Positions 21,401-32,434 of a stretch of DNA of 64,000 nt are shown here, one piece after another. This DNA comes from Sweltsa coloradensis (taxonomy: Eukaryota > Arthropoda > Insecta > Plecoptera > Chloroperlidae). The stretch lies in assembly GCA_024449915.1 (NCBI GenBank), contig JAMZAV010000630.1, positions 186,001-250,000 on the forward strand, written 5' to 3'. Each line of letters opens with the position of its first letter. Position 1 is the stretch's first letter. The position numbers were made by a program, and so were the translations under genes. The notes under the pieces were generated by a model. That model was given only the letters and a program-made list of their open reading frames with translations. It was not told the origin of the DNA and did no database searches.

Positions 21401-22685
21401 TCAACAATTTCTTCTGACACTTGAGAAAATATCACCTCAGTGCATTATATTCACAAGATTCCCATAAGATTGATGTGTGTTCCTACTTACCCCATATTCC
21501 CACCGTTGATAAAATTTGATTAGAAAAGTTAAATTCATCCCCCCTTCCCAATTTTTCCACTTACTTATTTGCAAGGTTGATAAAAAACACTAAAATCCTA
21601 TTGTCACAAAAACAACTACCGGTACCTAAGAATTTTTTTGACACAAATGTAGCGCTTCGCTCCGCTCCGGTTTTAATATATAATCTGATATTGTTTTCTT
21701 ACATAGCATCCACAGTTTTTAACATTTTGACTTAATTTTTTTTTTATTGAAATCATACATCAGATATGTCTGTTCCTATTTACCCCATTTTGTTTTACCT
21801 CACACCAATAAGCTACAGTGTTGTCTGTTCCCATTTACCCCAAAATGACGGGGTAAATAGGAACAATACCACTTTTTACATTTGATTTTTTTCCTAGTAC
21901 ATGATTTTAGGAAAATGACACACAAGTTATTCCTTACACTAACAACAGTGCAAAGAATAATGTACAACAAAAAAATCATAAAAAAAGTCAATTGTACAAC
22001 TTTTTACAGAAAGTCAAAGATGAAAAGTTCTAAAAGTGTTCCTATTTACCCCACTTACCCCTAGAGCAATTTGTTCCCTTGACCCCACAGAACACTGTAA
22101 ACCTTTTTTTATACGCCACAAAATCCTTACCATTTCATGTTTATACATTTTCAAATCAATATTAGTAATTAAAAAAAATATACACACCTACTCAGTAAAT
22201 GCAAATGTCCATGATCATGACACACGTAAAAAAAATCACCTACAGCTAAACTCATATCACACAAAACTTGGACAAGTAAACTCTACTTACATAAATCTCT
22301 TTATAACCATCTTCCAGAATCCATTAAAAACATTTCAAGCTATGACCGTTTCAAACATGAACTAAAACAAATTTTACGCCTAATTCTAAAAGCCTACTAT
22401 TATCTTATTGATTACTTAAATGATACACTCACAGAAATTCCTGTTATCGCTTGATATTATTGATCAAATAATATAATGAAATGAACCTTATTTTGTTACT
22501 TTTCAATAATTATTGTTTACAATGTATTACATATTATGACAATTTCTCATTATAGGCCTATTAGTATTAGTCACATTTTTTTTTTTATTTAATAGCTAAA
22601 GGACACACACTAAAAATTGTGTTGTTGTTACATAAAATGTACAATTTGTCCTAATAAAAAATTGAAAATTGAAAAATTGATCATA
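18436..22685 (+). pseudogene. Jockey/CR1-like LINE, endonuclease to 3' end, interrupted
   Basis: The N-terminal portion has HLVVLGDFNVNV and a later GIADHYAQE, an apurinic endonuclease with the D-F-N motif. Further on are LTERQNGLRKGKSTSDTI, DCVDHNILPH, GVPKGSILGPLFFIVFISDL and LFADDF, the RT palm. The last is close to the expected F/YADD catalytic box. Stops and shifts are frequent. A TA-flanked element (20820-22061) splits it within the codons AI|RAICSL. The 3' end has repeated AAAATTG units. It inserted into the hAT transposase at 17393-18435. Confidence 0.8.
20820..22061. mobile_element. TA-flanked MITE built from GGGGTAAATAGGAACA units
   Basis: TA at 20818-20819 and 22062-22063 is the target duplication. 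Removing the element restores the LINE reading KK-IRAICSL. The termini are GGGGGAAGTGGGGTAAATGG and, on the minus strand, GGGGTAAGTGGGGTAAATAG. About ten copies of GGGGTAAATAGGAAC or its complement are spread through the element in both orientations. Tc1/mariner-type by target; no transposase. Confidence 0.8.
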
Positions 22686-22724
22686 CTAATGGGTACACCT
22701 ACCCCCGTGAATGTACTTGCACTG

Positions 22725-22812
22725 GCCACACGGGGTCTGGGGCGAAGCCCCAGCCGCCCTTTGCAGAGAATTTTTGGTTTTTTTCCCTCAAGAGCTTGTA
22801 GTGCGATCTGAG
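22725..22812. repeat. GGGGTCTGGGGCGAAGCCCC stem repeat
   Basis: A GC-rich stem, GGGGTCTGGGGCGAAGCCCC, followed by AGCCGCCCTTTGCAGAG. The same stem occurs near 23403 and, inverted, near 44205, in both cases just inside hAT-like ends. It is probably a transposon end fragment. Confidence 0.5.
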
Positions 22813-23343
22813 ACATGGAGGGCACTAAATTACTAATTGCAAATTTGCAATAATTTATAGGAAACTTTCCAAGAATTTGCTATATTTGTTATTTATTTCA
22901 AATTTAATATTAAATTTACCATTTACCATTTTCAATTTGTGGATATGTTTTTATTTTTTAATATACTGAGAAAATCATAATGTGGATATACAATTTCTAA
23001 ATATGGTCTGTTTGATCGTAAGGTAATTAGCACACAGAATGTAACATTAATCACAGGTTACAACACAATACAATTATAATTAAGACAGCCCCTTTAAATT
23101 TTCTTCAACTAGGAAAAAGTGGATGTCTATTGAGCAAAATGTAAAATATTACTTACAATACTTCCTATGCATATGGTTCTGACAACAACATGAGTGACAG
23201 TGTCAGTGTCTTCCTAACGGTAGACTAGGTGACGTTTGCATAGGTACTTCTGAAGTAGCAGCAAACCTATCTACAGCAATGTTTATATCTCTGTCAATAT
23301 CCATTTCACACGCCAAGATCATTAGGTCTTCGAGTCTCTCCTC

Positions 23344-24042
23344 CAGGAGGCGAAACCAGGACCTCTCAAATGGGGGGGGGGCGACTCAGCTCGCACGGCA
23401 CGGGGGGTCTGGGGGGCGTAGCCCCGCAGGGAAAGAAAATTTGAGGCCTTTTTTTCAAAAACGAGTTTTAATGGCTTTAGAGAGGGTGTATTTCAATATA
23501 TTTTATATGCAGTTGCTCACTAAAATAGGCCCTGAGGGAAAGGTACAACCGGCAAAAAAAAAAAAAAGGCCCAAGCCAAACAACAAACTGAATTAAGTCC
23601 CTTTATAATCACTATCGCTCATGTGTTTCTATACCCTCACATTTTCAAAATCCGTGTAAAAATAATTTTATTGGATGAGAGTAGTTAAGACTTTAATTTT
23701 GCTCCCCTGAGAAAAATATCTGAAGTGTTTTTTTTTTCTGTCTGCTCGCGCTCTACTGGTCAAATGGCTACTCTGATCGTACTGAAAGTTTCATGGGACC
23801 TTCAAAACCTATGAAGTTATAGATGTGTTACGATTTTGGGTAAAGCCAAAGAAAATAATATCGTGTAACATTGAGGAATTGACTAAAAGCAATAAACTTT
23901 AAAAAAAGATCATAATCGCAAGAAAACATTGATATTTCTGGTGTCTGAACATATATTCATTATAGAATAAAATTTAGCTTTTTAAGGATCAAGAGGGCGG
24001 GGGGCGATCGCCCCTACCGTCCACCCCCTGGATCCGCCACTG
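23344..24042. mobile_element. hAT-type MITE with CAGTGGCGGATCCAGG end
   Basis: A perfect 8-bp duplication CTCTCCTC (23336-23343, 24043-24050). The right end reads CAGTGGCGGATCCAGGGGGT on the minus strand; the left end CAGGAGGCGAAACCAGG is an eroded version. Excision restores the hAT transposase frame at EEERLED. It contains a 5' fragment of the Helitron-like family at 23671. Confidence 0.8.
23671..23880 (+). mobile_element. Helitron-like family, 5' fragment
   Basis: It starts TTGGATGAGAGTAG directly after an A, follows element A (8053) through the CTGTCTGCTCGCGCTCTACTGG and TTCATGGGACCTTC blocks, then loses similarity. No 3' hairpin is seen. Confidence 0.5.
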
Positions 24043-24277
24043 CTCTCCTCTTCAATGGTCGTGCGAAGGTGGTTCTTGATCAATTTTTATTTAGAAAATG
24101 TTCGCTCTGCAGCCTCTGCTGATGCCGAGGACGACATAACTACCAAGATATTGCTATACAACTATAAACCATTACATCCAGCTTGCAAACCTAGTGAAGT
24201 GATAACTAATAACAATTTCTCTTGTATTACCTGTACATGTTATATTTTTCTCCCACCCACACCTTCTCTGGAGGTGG

Positions 24278-24340
24278 GTCACCCAAAGCCAGGCGGTGGG
24301 TACACCCCCTGGCTTTGGCACCGGCGCGGCTCGCGCCGCG
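24278..24340. repeat. GC-rich hairpin
   Basis: CCAAAGCCAGG and CCTGGCTTTGG form a stem around GTGGGTACACCCC, followed by a second short stem GGCGCGGCTCGCGCC. It lies between the hAT remnant and the LINE fragment and is probably a transposon end. Confidence 0.45.
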
Positions 24341-24364
24341 GAACCATAGTCTGCACGCCTCTGA

Positions 24365-24840
24365 AGGTTACCATCTACCAGACCTACTTTGTTCCAATAC
24401 TGACATAGGCCCTATGCAGCAGACTTGGAATATGACAACAGTGGATGAGAGCCTTGTGCAGGCTGGAGATATGAAGTTTTTGAGAAGCATTGTAGGTACA
24501 AGACTAGATGGGACCGAATACGGAATGAGAATATCCGAGATCAAGAGCGTTAGGAATTTAATGGAGCGAATTGGAGAGAGAAGATTAAAGGGGTTAATGA
24601 AAGGATGGAAGGAGCGAGATTACCAAGGACAATGGAATTGGAAATTCCAGGTAGGAGACCAAGGGGCAGACCACGACAACAATGGCAGAATAGTGTGAGA
24701 AAGGAAGTAGAACAGCGAGGAGACTGGAATGTGGTGGAAGGAGAGGAGTGGTGGCAGGACAGAAGAAGATGGAGAGGCCTGTCTTCAATGCCGACCCAAC
24801 GCAGAGTTGGACGTGGCAACAGATAATGATGATTATTATT
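24365..24840 (+). pseudogene. RTE-like LINE, 3' fragment
   Basis: Frames give YQTYFVPILT, then MKFLRSIVGTRLDGT, RERRLKG, GRRPRGRPRQQWQNSVRKEV and WWQDRRRWRGLSS, matching the C-terminus of the copy at 34522-35697 (YKAYFVPILTYG, MKFLRSIKGVTKMDKI, VGRPREKWERLIQED). It ends in GATGATTATTATTATT, the same kind of tail. 5' truncated and frameshifted. Confidence 0.75.
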
Positions 24841-24990
24841 ATTAAAACATACGCGCTATGCGCCCCCCCCCCCCACTCCCCCTAACCTACTTTTCCCCTT
24901 GTTAAAAGTTGGGAGCTATCAACAGAAGAAGTACCCATCATCGTAGCTTGAACAAAACAAAAGATACAGGCGTTTTTAGTTGAAAATTAT

Positions 24991-25015
24991 AACATAACAT
25001 AACATAACATAACAT
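24991..25015. repeat. (AACAT)n microsatellite
   Basis: Five tandem AACAT units, followed by unannotated sequence. Confidence 0.85.
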
Positions 25016-25299
25016 TTCTTAACGGTTGCAAATGGGCCCTTCCGCCCGGTGGCAACCACTCACTCCCCCCAGACCTAATTACTGTCCCCCCCTAAAAATG
25101 ATCTAAATTCCCTTAAAGACCCACTACCTACAATATCCCGGAGTCATTCCATTCCTAACAGTCCTCCATGAAACCATGGCCTACCGACCAGATCCGTTCT
25201 TACTACTACTTGACGCTGGAACTTCCATGAATGATCCCCCCTTCCCCTGTAAAGCCCCTCTTGTAGCCTATTGCGGATCTCCGGACGCACTTAATTGTT

Positions 25300-25680
25300 T
25301 GCTAATCGGGTACCTACCTAGGCCCTAGGCCTAGCCCCAAATCTCTCATGGTTAACCTAGCCTAGGCCTAAGGACTCTATGTTTCTTTGTACCAATGTCT
25401 GGGATTTAGTGTAGGCCTAGGCCTGGGGCTAGCATAGGAGGCCTGGGCTAGTCCCTAGCCTACCGAGCCCTGCTAGGTGCCCTATGTCTGGGGATTTGTG
25501 TAGGGCCTAGGCCTACAGACAGAGCCCTGCTAGGCTATGACTTAGTTGATAATAGGGCTAGCTAGGCCCTAGGCTAGCCGAGGTTCTAGGACTCGAGGCC
25601 TTTGTGTATAAATTACCCGCCCTAGTGCCAGGCATCCTAGCTCTAGGCTAGGCCCTAGGCCTAGGCCTACGTACCTCCTG
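25300..25680. repeat. AGGCCTA-dense tract
   Basis: Overlapping TAGGCCTAGG, CCTAGGCC and TAGCCTAGG words make up a large part of this stretch. The same word occurs across the window and is dense again at 6240-6540. No tandem period is fixed, so it looks like a drifted short-word array rather than a satellite. Confidence 0.6.
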
Positions 25681-26324
25681 ACTGTCACTTGACAAATTCT
25701 CCGCACTTGCACTCACAGACATGGTTGAAATCGTTTCATGAACTTATGAACAGCGTAATTTACGTAACACGTAATTGTTCCGGTCGTTAGTTAATTGTTT
25801 CTCACAATAAGCAGCAGCTGCAAACTTTAATTTATAACTGACATTTTTAATTCTAGATGATGACCAACCCTTGTGAAGCTAGTTACAGATTCACACAACA
25901 AGGAGTGCCGGTAAAATAGAAAATTGTTCTACCTTATATAAACAAAACTTTAAACAAAAAGTATTATCTAGAGATTGCAGAAAACCACTAAAGTCTAATC
26001 GGAGATAGTACCATCAGCTTTACGTAAAGGTTTCACCTGTAATAAATCAGTCTTTGCTGTAATTATTGACAAAATAACTCTTGGAGATAACCACTTATTT
26101 TCGAATTTTGAAGCTAGCTTCACTGTTGATTCACACCATTGAATTCACACCGCAACACGCTGCCATCTATAATTTATTTGGCGGGGTCGAATCTCGTTTT
26201 GAAAGCTACTGTAGATGTGTGGATGAAAGAGAAAAAAATCAGTGTCAAAATAAAACTGAAAGGGTCGCATTAGAAACACATTTTCCAAAATTAATCGATT
26301 TTTCATACTCGTCGAAATAAACAA

Positions 26325-26708
26325 ATAAATTGTATTTAGAGTACAAACTCAGTTGATTTTCAGTGGGGGACAGTAAATCAAAGCGACCAAGCCAACCCTG
26401 TAGGTCCCGACGCAATCGAAGAGTGAGCGATAACCAACCAAAGATTGATATTTTTAATAGGAAATAATTATACTAATCAGTGGTATGGACAGTGCGAACA
26501 CACGCGGATCAACGCCAGAATCAACAAGGCCGATTCAGAACAACTCTAAATTCATTGTTGTAAGTCACCGTTTACAAACTCCTAAGACAAGAACTGATGA
26601 ATTTAAGTCCAAATCAGAAGTTAAAAAACTTATGCCTATGGCGGGAATCGAACCCTGATCCTTCTGCATTGGAAGCAGATACGCTAACCACAAGACCAAC
26701 GAGCCACA
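26325..26708 (-). repeat. tRNA-SINE family 1, near full length
   Basis: Read on the minus strand: head GTTGGTCTTGTGGTTAGCG with B box GGTTCGATTCC, centre (TTTGTAAACGGTGACTTAC), the link GATTCTGGCGTTGATCCGCG, tail block CCCCCACTGAAAATCAA and CTCTAAATACAA. Oriented opposite to the other copies. Confidence 0.85.
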
Positions 26709-27189
26709 CATTTTTCAATGTTATTCTGTGCTCATAGTCGTCTAAAAAGAACCAATTTTACGATTTTGGACTTTCATTTTTATAGCTAGCTCACCTTTGA
26801 GTTGAATTTGCAATGAAGTATTATGAAATGCGGATTCTTAATTAGTTACTTAGTTAGCCACGTCACAAAAAATAATAATGGTACAGTGCACGTCAATACC
26901 TTTATAAATATTCAAGATAACTTTTGACTTTTTTTTCATGAGTTGACTATATAAAGATGGCTTTTGATTATTAATTATTAATGGCGATATTTTCCATAAC
27001 AAAACTGGTTACATAATGATCAATGTTGAAGCTTGAAGGTGAGTAGTGTAAAGAACTAATATCACCTGACCATGAGAGTACTATTATAAATCCATGACCT
27101 GACTAATCTTTGCTTATATATGTTCCATATTTGAATAATTTTTGTGGGAAGCCTGCCCTGGGAAAAATTCGCAAAAAAAACTTCATCAG

Positions 27190-27275
27190 GATTGCCGGTC
27201 TCGATGGGATTTGAACCCAAGACCTCCCGAATCAGAGTCGCACGCTTAACTCTCGAGCCATCAGCCAACACTTGG
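27190..27275 (-). repeat. tRNA-derived SINE head, another family
   Basis: On the minus strand: GGCTCGAGAGTTAAGCGTGC (A-box-like), then GGGTTCAAATCCCATCGAG, containing a canonical B box GGTTCAAATCC. The anticodon stem pairs poorly, so this is a SINE head or tRNA pseudogene, not a tRNA gene. Confidence 0.55.
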
Positions 27276-27289
27276 TGTAAAACCATAAC

Positions 27290-28089
27290 TGAATATCAGC
27301 CATCCAAATCGTTTTAGTTTCGTCTAGTTTCAGTGATGAAGTCCCAGCTATAAAATATAAAAATTTACATTTACATATTATTATCATTATTTATCACAGA
27401 CTAGCATTTAGTAAAGGCCTAGGTTATTCAAAGTTCAAAAACAACAATCAATCAAATCGTTTCTAAAGAGTAGATTTAAATTTAATTTAACTTAAATCGT
27501 TAAAGTAGCAAAAATTGTGAAAAATTCATTTGGTATTCACAGAACAGGAACACTATAAAATATTCTTTCTCCAACTACTATTTTATGCAGATTTTGGATT
27601 TTGTAAAACTTAGCGAACTCTCAGCGATTTGAATTAGGTAGGCCTAGGCAAAGAATAGAAACGTTACCGTACCGTTACGTTGGTACCCTATACCACCTGT
27701 ACCAACAGAATTCAACAGATGGATGGTCAATGCAGAATGCAGATGGCGATTGTGTTGAACAAATTTGGAACAGCGACCGGACAGTTTTGCCGACACAACT
27801 TGCCAGGGCTCATTATAGAGAATAGATCGTGAATAGGTACGTACGAAGTGGATTATAGTGTCCTTGTACACGTAACTCTGGGCTTTTTCTTGATTTGTCA
27901 TTCCAGAATTTGCGGCTGAATGGTAGAGGAGCAACAACAGGCGTACATAACCTCACTTTCGTTTTTCCTGACGTGTTTACCATTATTTTTCCAAATTCTT
28001 AGCTTAAGGCTACGTCTTGTGTTGGCCTAAACCTTTCGAGTATTCTAGGTACTGACTGCCCACACAGTTCGCACTGAACAGTCACAGTG
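27290..28089. other. No gene seen
   Basis: AT-rich sequence with isolated AGGCCTA words. No recognisable protein, RNA or element end. Confidence 0.4.
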
Positions 28090-28090
28090 A

Positions 28091-28453
28091 CCACGTTTAT
28101 CACGCGAGCCGAGTCCGAACTGGCTTGGGAGCAGACTGAATTTTCAGCTCATTTCAGTAACGTTTATCACACGCTGTCAGTCCGGACTAGTATGGTACAA
28201 GCTCAGTCCTAGCTCAGTCCGGACTGAAATAAGACGCTGTGGTTGGATAACTTACGAAGAAGGATGGCCGCTAGCATGTATTTGAGTTCGCTCGCGTTTA
28301 TCACCAATATTTCAGCCCGCACAGACCGAGCTAGCTCGGCTTCGTTACCGAGCTGGACTCGGTTCGGACTGAGGTGTTCAGCAGGCGATTTCAGTTCGCA
28401 CTCGGGTCAGTTCGTATGTTTCAGTCCGGACTCAGCTCGCGTGATAAACGTGG
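28091..28453. mobile_element. MITE with AGTCCGGACT palindromes
   Basis: Long inverted ends CCACGTTTATCACGCGAGC at both sides. AGTCCGGACT or one-base variants recur at least six times, and GTTTATCAC recurs internally (28163, 28297). 363 bp, non-coding. Flanking bases do not give a clear target duplication. Confidence 0.7.
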
Positions 28454-28455
28454 TA

Positions 28456-29182
28456 ACTGACGCAGTGGCGTGCACTAGGGGAAGCAAAGGAAGCATTGCC
28501 CTTCTGAAATGGCCACATTTATTTTTATTTTTATTCGTTCAATATTTAGGCCTAATAATGTTAATTCCAATATAAGAATACATCACTTTTTGCAGGTTTA
28601 TAATAAATTTAAAAAGGGAACAATTTTTATATTTTTTATGCGGTGCTCATAATTCATCTAGACCTATTAGGCCTAGTAGGATGTAATACATACTCATAAT
28701 GGAAAGGAAATGTTCGCTGTCTTCAAACAGTTAACTAAACACGACCATAGACACTCTGCATCCTCTGACTGTAAGAGGTTTCACGTTAACCTCTAAACCT
28801 GGATGGAGTTTAGACGTAGATTTTAAATGGCCTCGGAAGCTGTGCTTCCTTTGGGGGTCGACAATGTGCCGTGGGTAAGAGACAAAAAAAACTGTTGTCA
28901 AGGGAAGCTAAAACTTGGTAAACTTTAGCCTCGTTTTTATGCTGGAGAGTGCGGAGTGAATATGCTTTATAACAATCAGAACAATCTAGCCTATATATTT
29001 TTATAAATTTGAAAAAGGGGTGTTGCCAGAGTAGGTACTACAATTGTTGGATAAGATGGTTAGAATAAATGCACACCGCAGGCCTAATAAATGTGTGTAG
29101 TACCAGTAATCATTATTTTATCAGGTAGGCCTATACAGATACTCGTTCCCAGTTTAGAATGCCACAGGAAGCGGAAATACAA
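28456..29182. other. No gene seen; possible element end CAGTGGCGTGCACTAGGGG
   Basis: At 28471 CAGTGGCGTGCACTAGGGG resembles hAT-type ends, but no partner end was found. The rest is unassigned. Confidence 0.35.
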
Positions 29183-29185
29183 TAG

Positions 29186-29519
29186 AGCTTTGTTCGCCTG
29201 TCCAACACTTTACACTAGTGTAAGTCAGTGTAAACGAATGGCTGTTTTTTTGTGTCCGTGTAAGTAGGTGGTATGTGGTCGTTTTTCTGTACCTTCAGTG
29301 TAGCACTAGTGCTGCCAGTGCTACACTGGGCTACACTGGCTATTTTGGTTGTGTAGGAGGAAACAACACTAAAAGTGTTGCATATGTTTTTTTGTGGGTC
29401 AACACTCGGGCTACACTGACATACATACTGTTGCCTTTAAAAAGAAGTACTTCCGCCGTACACTGCTCAGTGCACGTGTAGAACAGTGTAGCACTAGTGG
29501 TGGACAGGCGAAAAAAGCT
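29186..29519. mobile_element. MITE with CAGTGTAGC palindromes, TAG target
   Basis: Inverted ends AGCTTTGTTCGCCTGTCC and (minus) AGCTTTTTTCGCCTGTCC lie between TAG at 29183-29185 and TAG at 29520-29522. A 3-bp target fits PIF/Harbinger. The interior repeats GTGTAGCACTAGTG and GCTACACTGG. 334 bp, non-coding. Confidence 0.7.
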
Positions 29520-29522
29520 TAG

Positions 29523-30114
29523 GATTCATGACATGCCAACGTTGGAAAGTAACACAAACCCTTAAATAACTTATTTGGCTACCGTATTATGATATTTTGT
29601 AATCAAAAACTATTATTCTATGGCATGTAAATAGTTTTCTACCATCAGGGAGTAAAAATAAATCAAAGGGAATGGCTAATAAGTCAGTTTGAAAAGTTGC
29701 TTTTTGTTCTCATATTGGTATTGATGGTAATTTAAATTTTCCCGCACAATTGCTGCCAACGTCAATGCTAGTGATAGGTGATTTCTGTAATGTGTCACAA
29801 TGGTTACACAACTGTTTTACTTTTAATCTTAGTTCATCTAAGTATTTAGTACTTAAAATAAGTGGTTTCCACTTTTGGAAGCAGCTCAAAATGCTGAATA
29901 TCAAAAGAGTTTTAGAGAGATGTCATGTGATGTTATTTCCTAACCAGTGGCCACAGTGCAAAGGTAGCAAGAAAAAAACAGTGCTGCAATCCCTCGGCAG
30001 TAACCAACTTTATTAGGAATTTTAATGGGTCACCATACAACATTGGAATAGCAAAAAGTACAAGGGAGTTTTGAGTTTGACATAAAGTAACATACCGGTA
30101 GTAGGCCTACCTAT
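29523..30114. other. No gene seen
   Basis: Unique-looking AT-rich DNA upstream of the TTAA element. No exon or repeat assigned. Confidence 0.4.
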
Positions 30115-30118
30115 TTAA

Positions 30119-30741
30119 GGCTATTCCACCGCGTTTTTCTATTTTCCAAAATATGCTACTAAGTTAAAATATAGTGAATGGCTTTGAAACATGGCTATTT
30201 TAGAAAATCAAAAATATTTTTTCCAAATTTTTCTGATCCGGTACACGGCCAATATAGCCACCTCAAAATAATTTCAAACTTCAATTCGCCAGGGCACACC
30301 ATTCAACGTACGGTGTTGTGCTTTTGTGACATTAATTTTTAACTGTTTTTCTATGGACTGACTGAGAGAAAACAGATTTATTTTAACATTGTCTTTCCAG
30401 CGAATGTTTTCGTTTGGCGGTATTTTTTACCCATTTGTACTGCCAAACGAAAAAATTCGCAGGAAAGACAATTGTTAAAATAAATCTGTTTTCTCTCAGT
30501 CAGTCCAAAGAAAAACAGTTGAAAATTAATGTCACAAAAGCACAACACCCTACGTTGAATGGTGTGCCCTGGCGAATTGAAGTTTGAAATTATTTTGAGG
30601 TGGCTATATTGGCCGTGTACCGGATCAGAAAATTTGGAAAAAATATTTTTGATTTTCTAAAATAGCCATGTTTCAAAGCCATTCACTATATTTTGACTTA
30701 GTAGCATATTTTGGAAAATAGAAAAACGCGGTGGAATAGCC
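30119..30741. mobile_element. TTAA-flanked foldback element, about 300-bp arms
   Basis: TTAA at 30115-30118 and 30742-30745. The two halves are reverse complements over almost their full length, from GGCTATTCCACCGCG to a short centre at about 30425-30440. 623 bp, no frame. TTAA targeting suggests a piggyBac-type or Kolobok-type source. The strong arm identity suggests recent activity. Confidence 0.8.
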
Positions 30742-30839
30742 TTAAAAAGGAGGAGTTTAGATTGGAGAAGGGTTGACAGCCGACAGGTTGGGAAAGTTAG
30801 TAGGAGGGAGTAATTGGGACTGGAATGGCTAGGAGTTTC

Positions 30840-32105
30840 TTGGGGAGTCAAAATTGAACCGCTTGGCGCTTAGACTTACTTACAAGAGCTACGTCCTGCC
30901 AGCCATAGAATACGGCCTAGAAGTTTCCCACGGCACCTGATCAACAAATGAGGTTGATAAATGTAGTCCAAAACCAAGCCCTGCGCATCATCACTGGAGG
31001 AGTCGAAACTACCCCAATTGACTCAATGGAATGGTATTGCCAGATTGAGCCCCTGAAGCTGAGAATGGAAATGCGTGCTATTCAGTTTCATGAAAAATTG
31101 GTGCGCCTCGACCCTGATTCTGGCTGAATCCAACCGCCTCTAAGAAAAAGGCCCATTGCAAACTTTGCCGAGACTGCCATCAAACTAACAGAGGCAGTTT
31201 GTCCGGATTTTCTGGTAGTTACACGACTAGGTAGGGCCTACCCTTATAGCCCACCTCCAGCCAGTTTGCCGGACACATCAAATCATCTTACACCTAATTT
31301 AAAAATTGATGTAATTGAGAAAAAAGAAGATCTGGACCTAAAAGAGCTGAAAATTCTGTTGATGGCACACTTGAAAAAGCACTTCCCTCTTTAAGAATGG
31401 GTGCACGTCTACACAAAATGGCTCCGAGGATAAAACCACTAATCGCTCCGGTTGCGGCGTATTCTGTCTCTTTTTTGAGGAAGCCACCCCTCTTGGTGCA
31501 GGGGCCACACACTTTGATGCTGAAGTCGCAGCACTCGCCAGCGCAGCCCAGAAAATTGCAGAAATGCAAACCTTTCCGCTCAACAAACATAAAATTTGTC
31601 ATCCTCTGCGACAGCATCTCCACCATACAGTTTGTCACAAAAGAAGCTAATTACCACCCTGATGTGCTGCGCCCTTCCAAAACTCTATCACTAGCCTCCG
31701 TCAACAAGACAGAACGCTTGAAGTTCAGTGTATCCCCAGCCACTGTCGAAGTAAAAAAGCTGACTTTTTAGCCAAAAGCGGCACCAAAAAAGATCCCCCA
31801 CCAGCTCTCTCTATGACATTTCACCGTGTAAAAAGGGAGATTGGCTTGATCATGGAAAAGGTCTTCAAAAACGCCACAGAAAAGGCTTCAACAATGAAAT
31901 CTTGGTGGGATGAGATCAAAAAAGGGCCAGACAAAAGCTGGTCTCGCAAAACTGCCACTGCCCAGTTCCGACTTGCAACTGACCATGATGTTCTGCAAGT
32001 CTGCAACACCATCTGAACAGATTCAACATCACCACCAAACCGGTCACTTGTAAATTATGTAATTTCGAATCCCAAGACAGAGCACACCTTTTCAGGTGAG
32101 CCCCG
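30840..32105 (+). pseudogene. LINE 3' half with RNase H domain
   Basis: Frames give LTYKSYVLPAIEYGLEV (end of RT), ALRIITGG, PLKLRMEMRAIQFHEKLVRL, then RNase H pieces AEVAALASAAQKIAEM and FVILCDSISTIQFV, IPSHC and KKADFLAKSGTKKDPP. The tail ends in CKLCNFESQDRAHLFR, a zinc-knuckle-like C-terminus. RNase H after RT is typical of the I group of LINEs. Numerous shifts; dead. Confidence 0.75.
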
Positions 32106-32434
32106 CACTTCAGAATGACATGACAGAATGACCTGGAAGCAAGTGCATGGGAGTTAATTGATAGTTTAAATGATGGGGTTTTGACTTTGGCTGGTGTAGT
32201 GGAAGGACGAGTCAACCGTAAGGCCATAATGCTGCACCCTAGGTCCAGCCATAGGCAGGGATAAGAAAGGGAGTTCTTACATCGTCGCATCATCCCCTAG
32301 GCTAGAGTGGCGCAAAGGCCTCTACATCCTAATGGTTTACGGTTGTCGTGCCTCTAAAATCAAGTAAACTCAAAACCTTATCATTTAAAATATATCAATG
32401 TAGGGCCTATATTAGCAAATGTTCCCGGGTACTC

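Larger units (their letters stand above)
23203..24150 (-). pseudogene. hAT transposase C-terminus (dimerisation region), interrupted
   Basis: Reading on the minus strand from 24150: SSSASAEAAERTFSK*KLIKNHLRTTIEEE. After excision of the 23344-24042 insertion it continues ERLEDLMILACEMDIDRDIN and RFAATSEVPMQTSPSLPLGR to a TGA at 23203. ERTFSKLKLIKNxLRTT is the hallmark of the hAT dimerisation domain. One internal stop (LTA to TAA type) plus the insertion make it dead. It is on the opposite strand to the hAT fragment at 17393, so it is a separate copy. Confidence 0.75.

Noticed and set aside
22036..22365. 109-codon plus-strand frame
   Set aside because: It is the C-terminal part of the interrupted LINE, not an independent gene; its start lies in the MITE end.
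31294..31638. Minus-strand frames of 82-114 codons
   Set aside because: They are antisense to the RNase H region of the LINE at 30840-32105.
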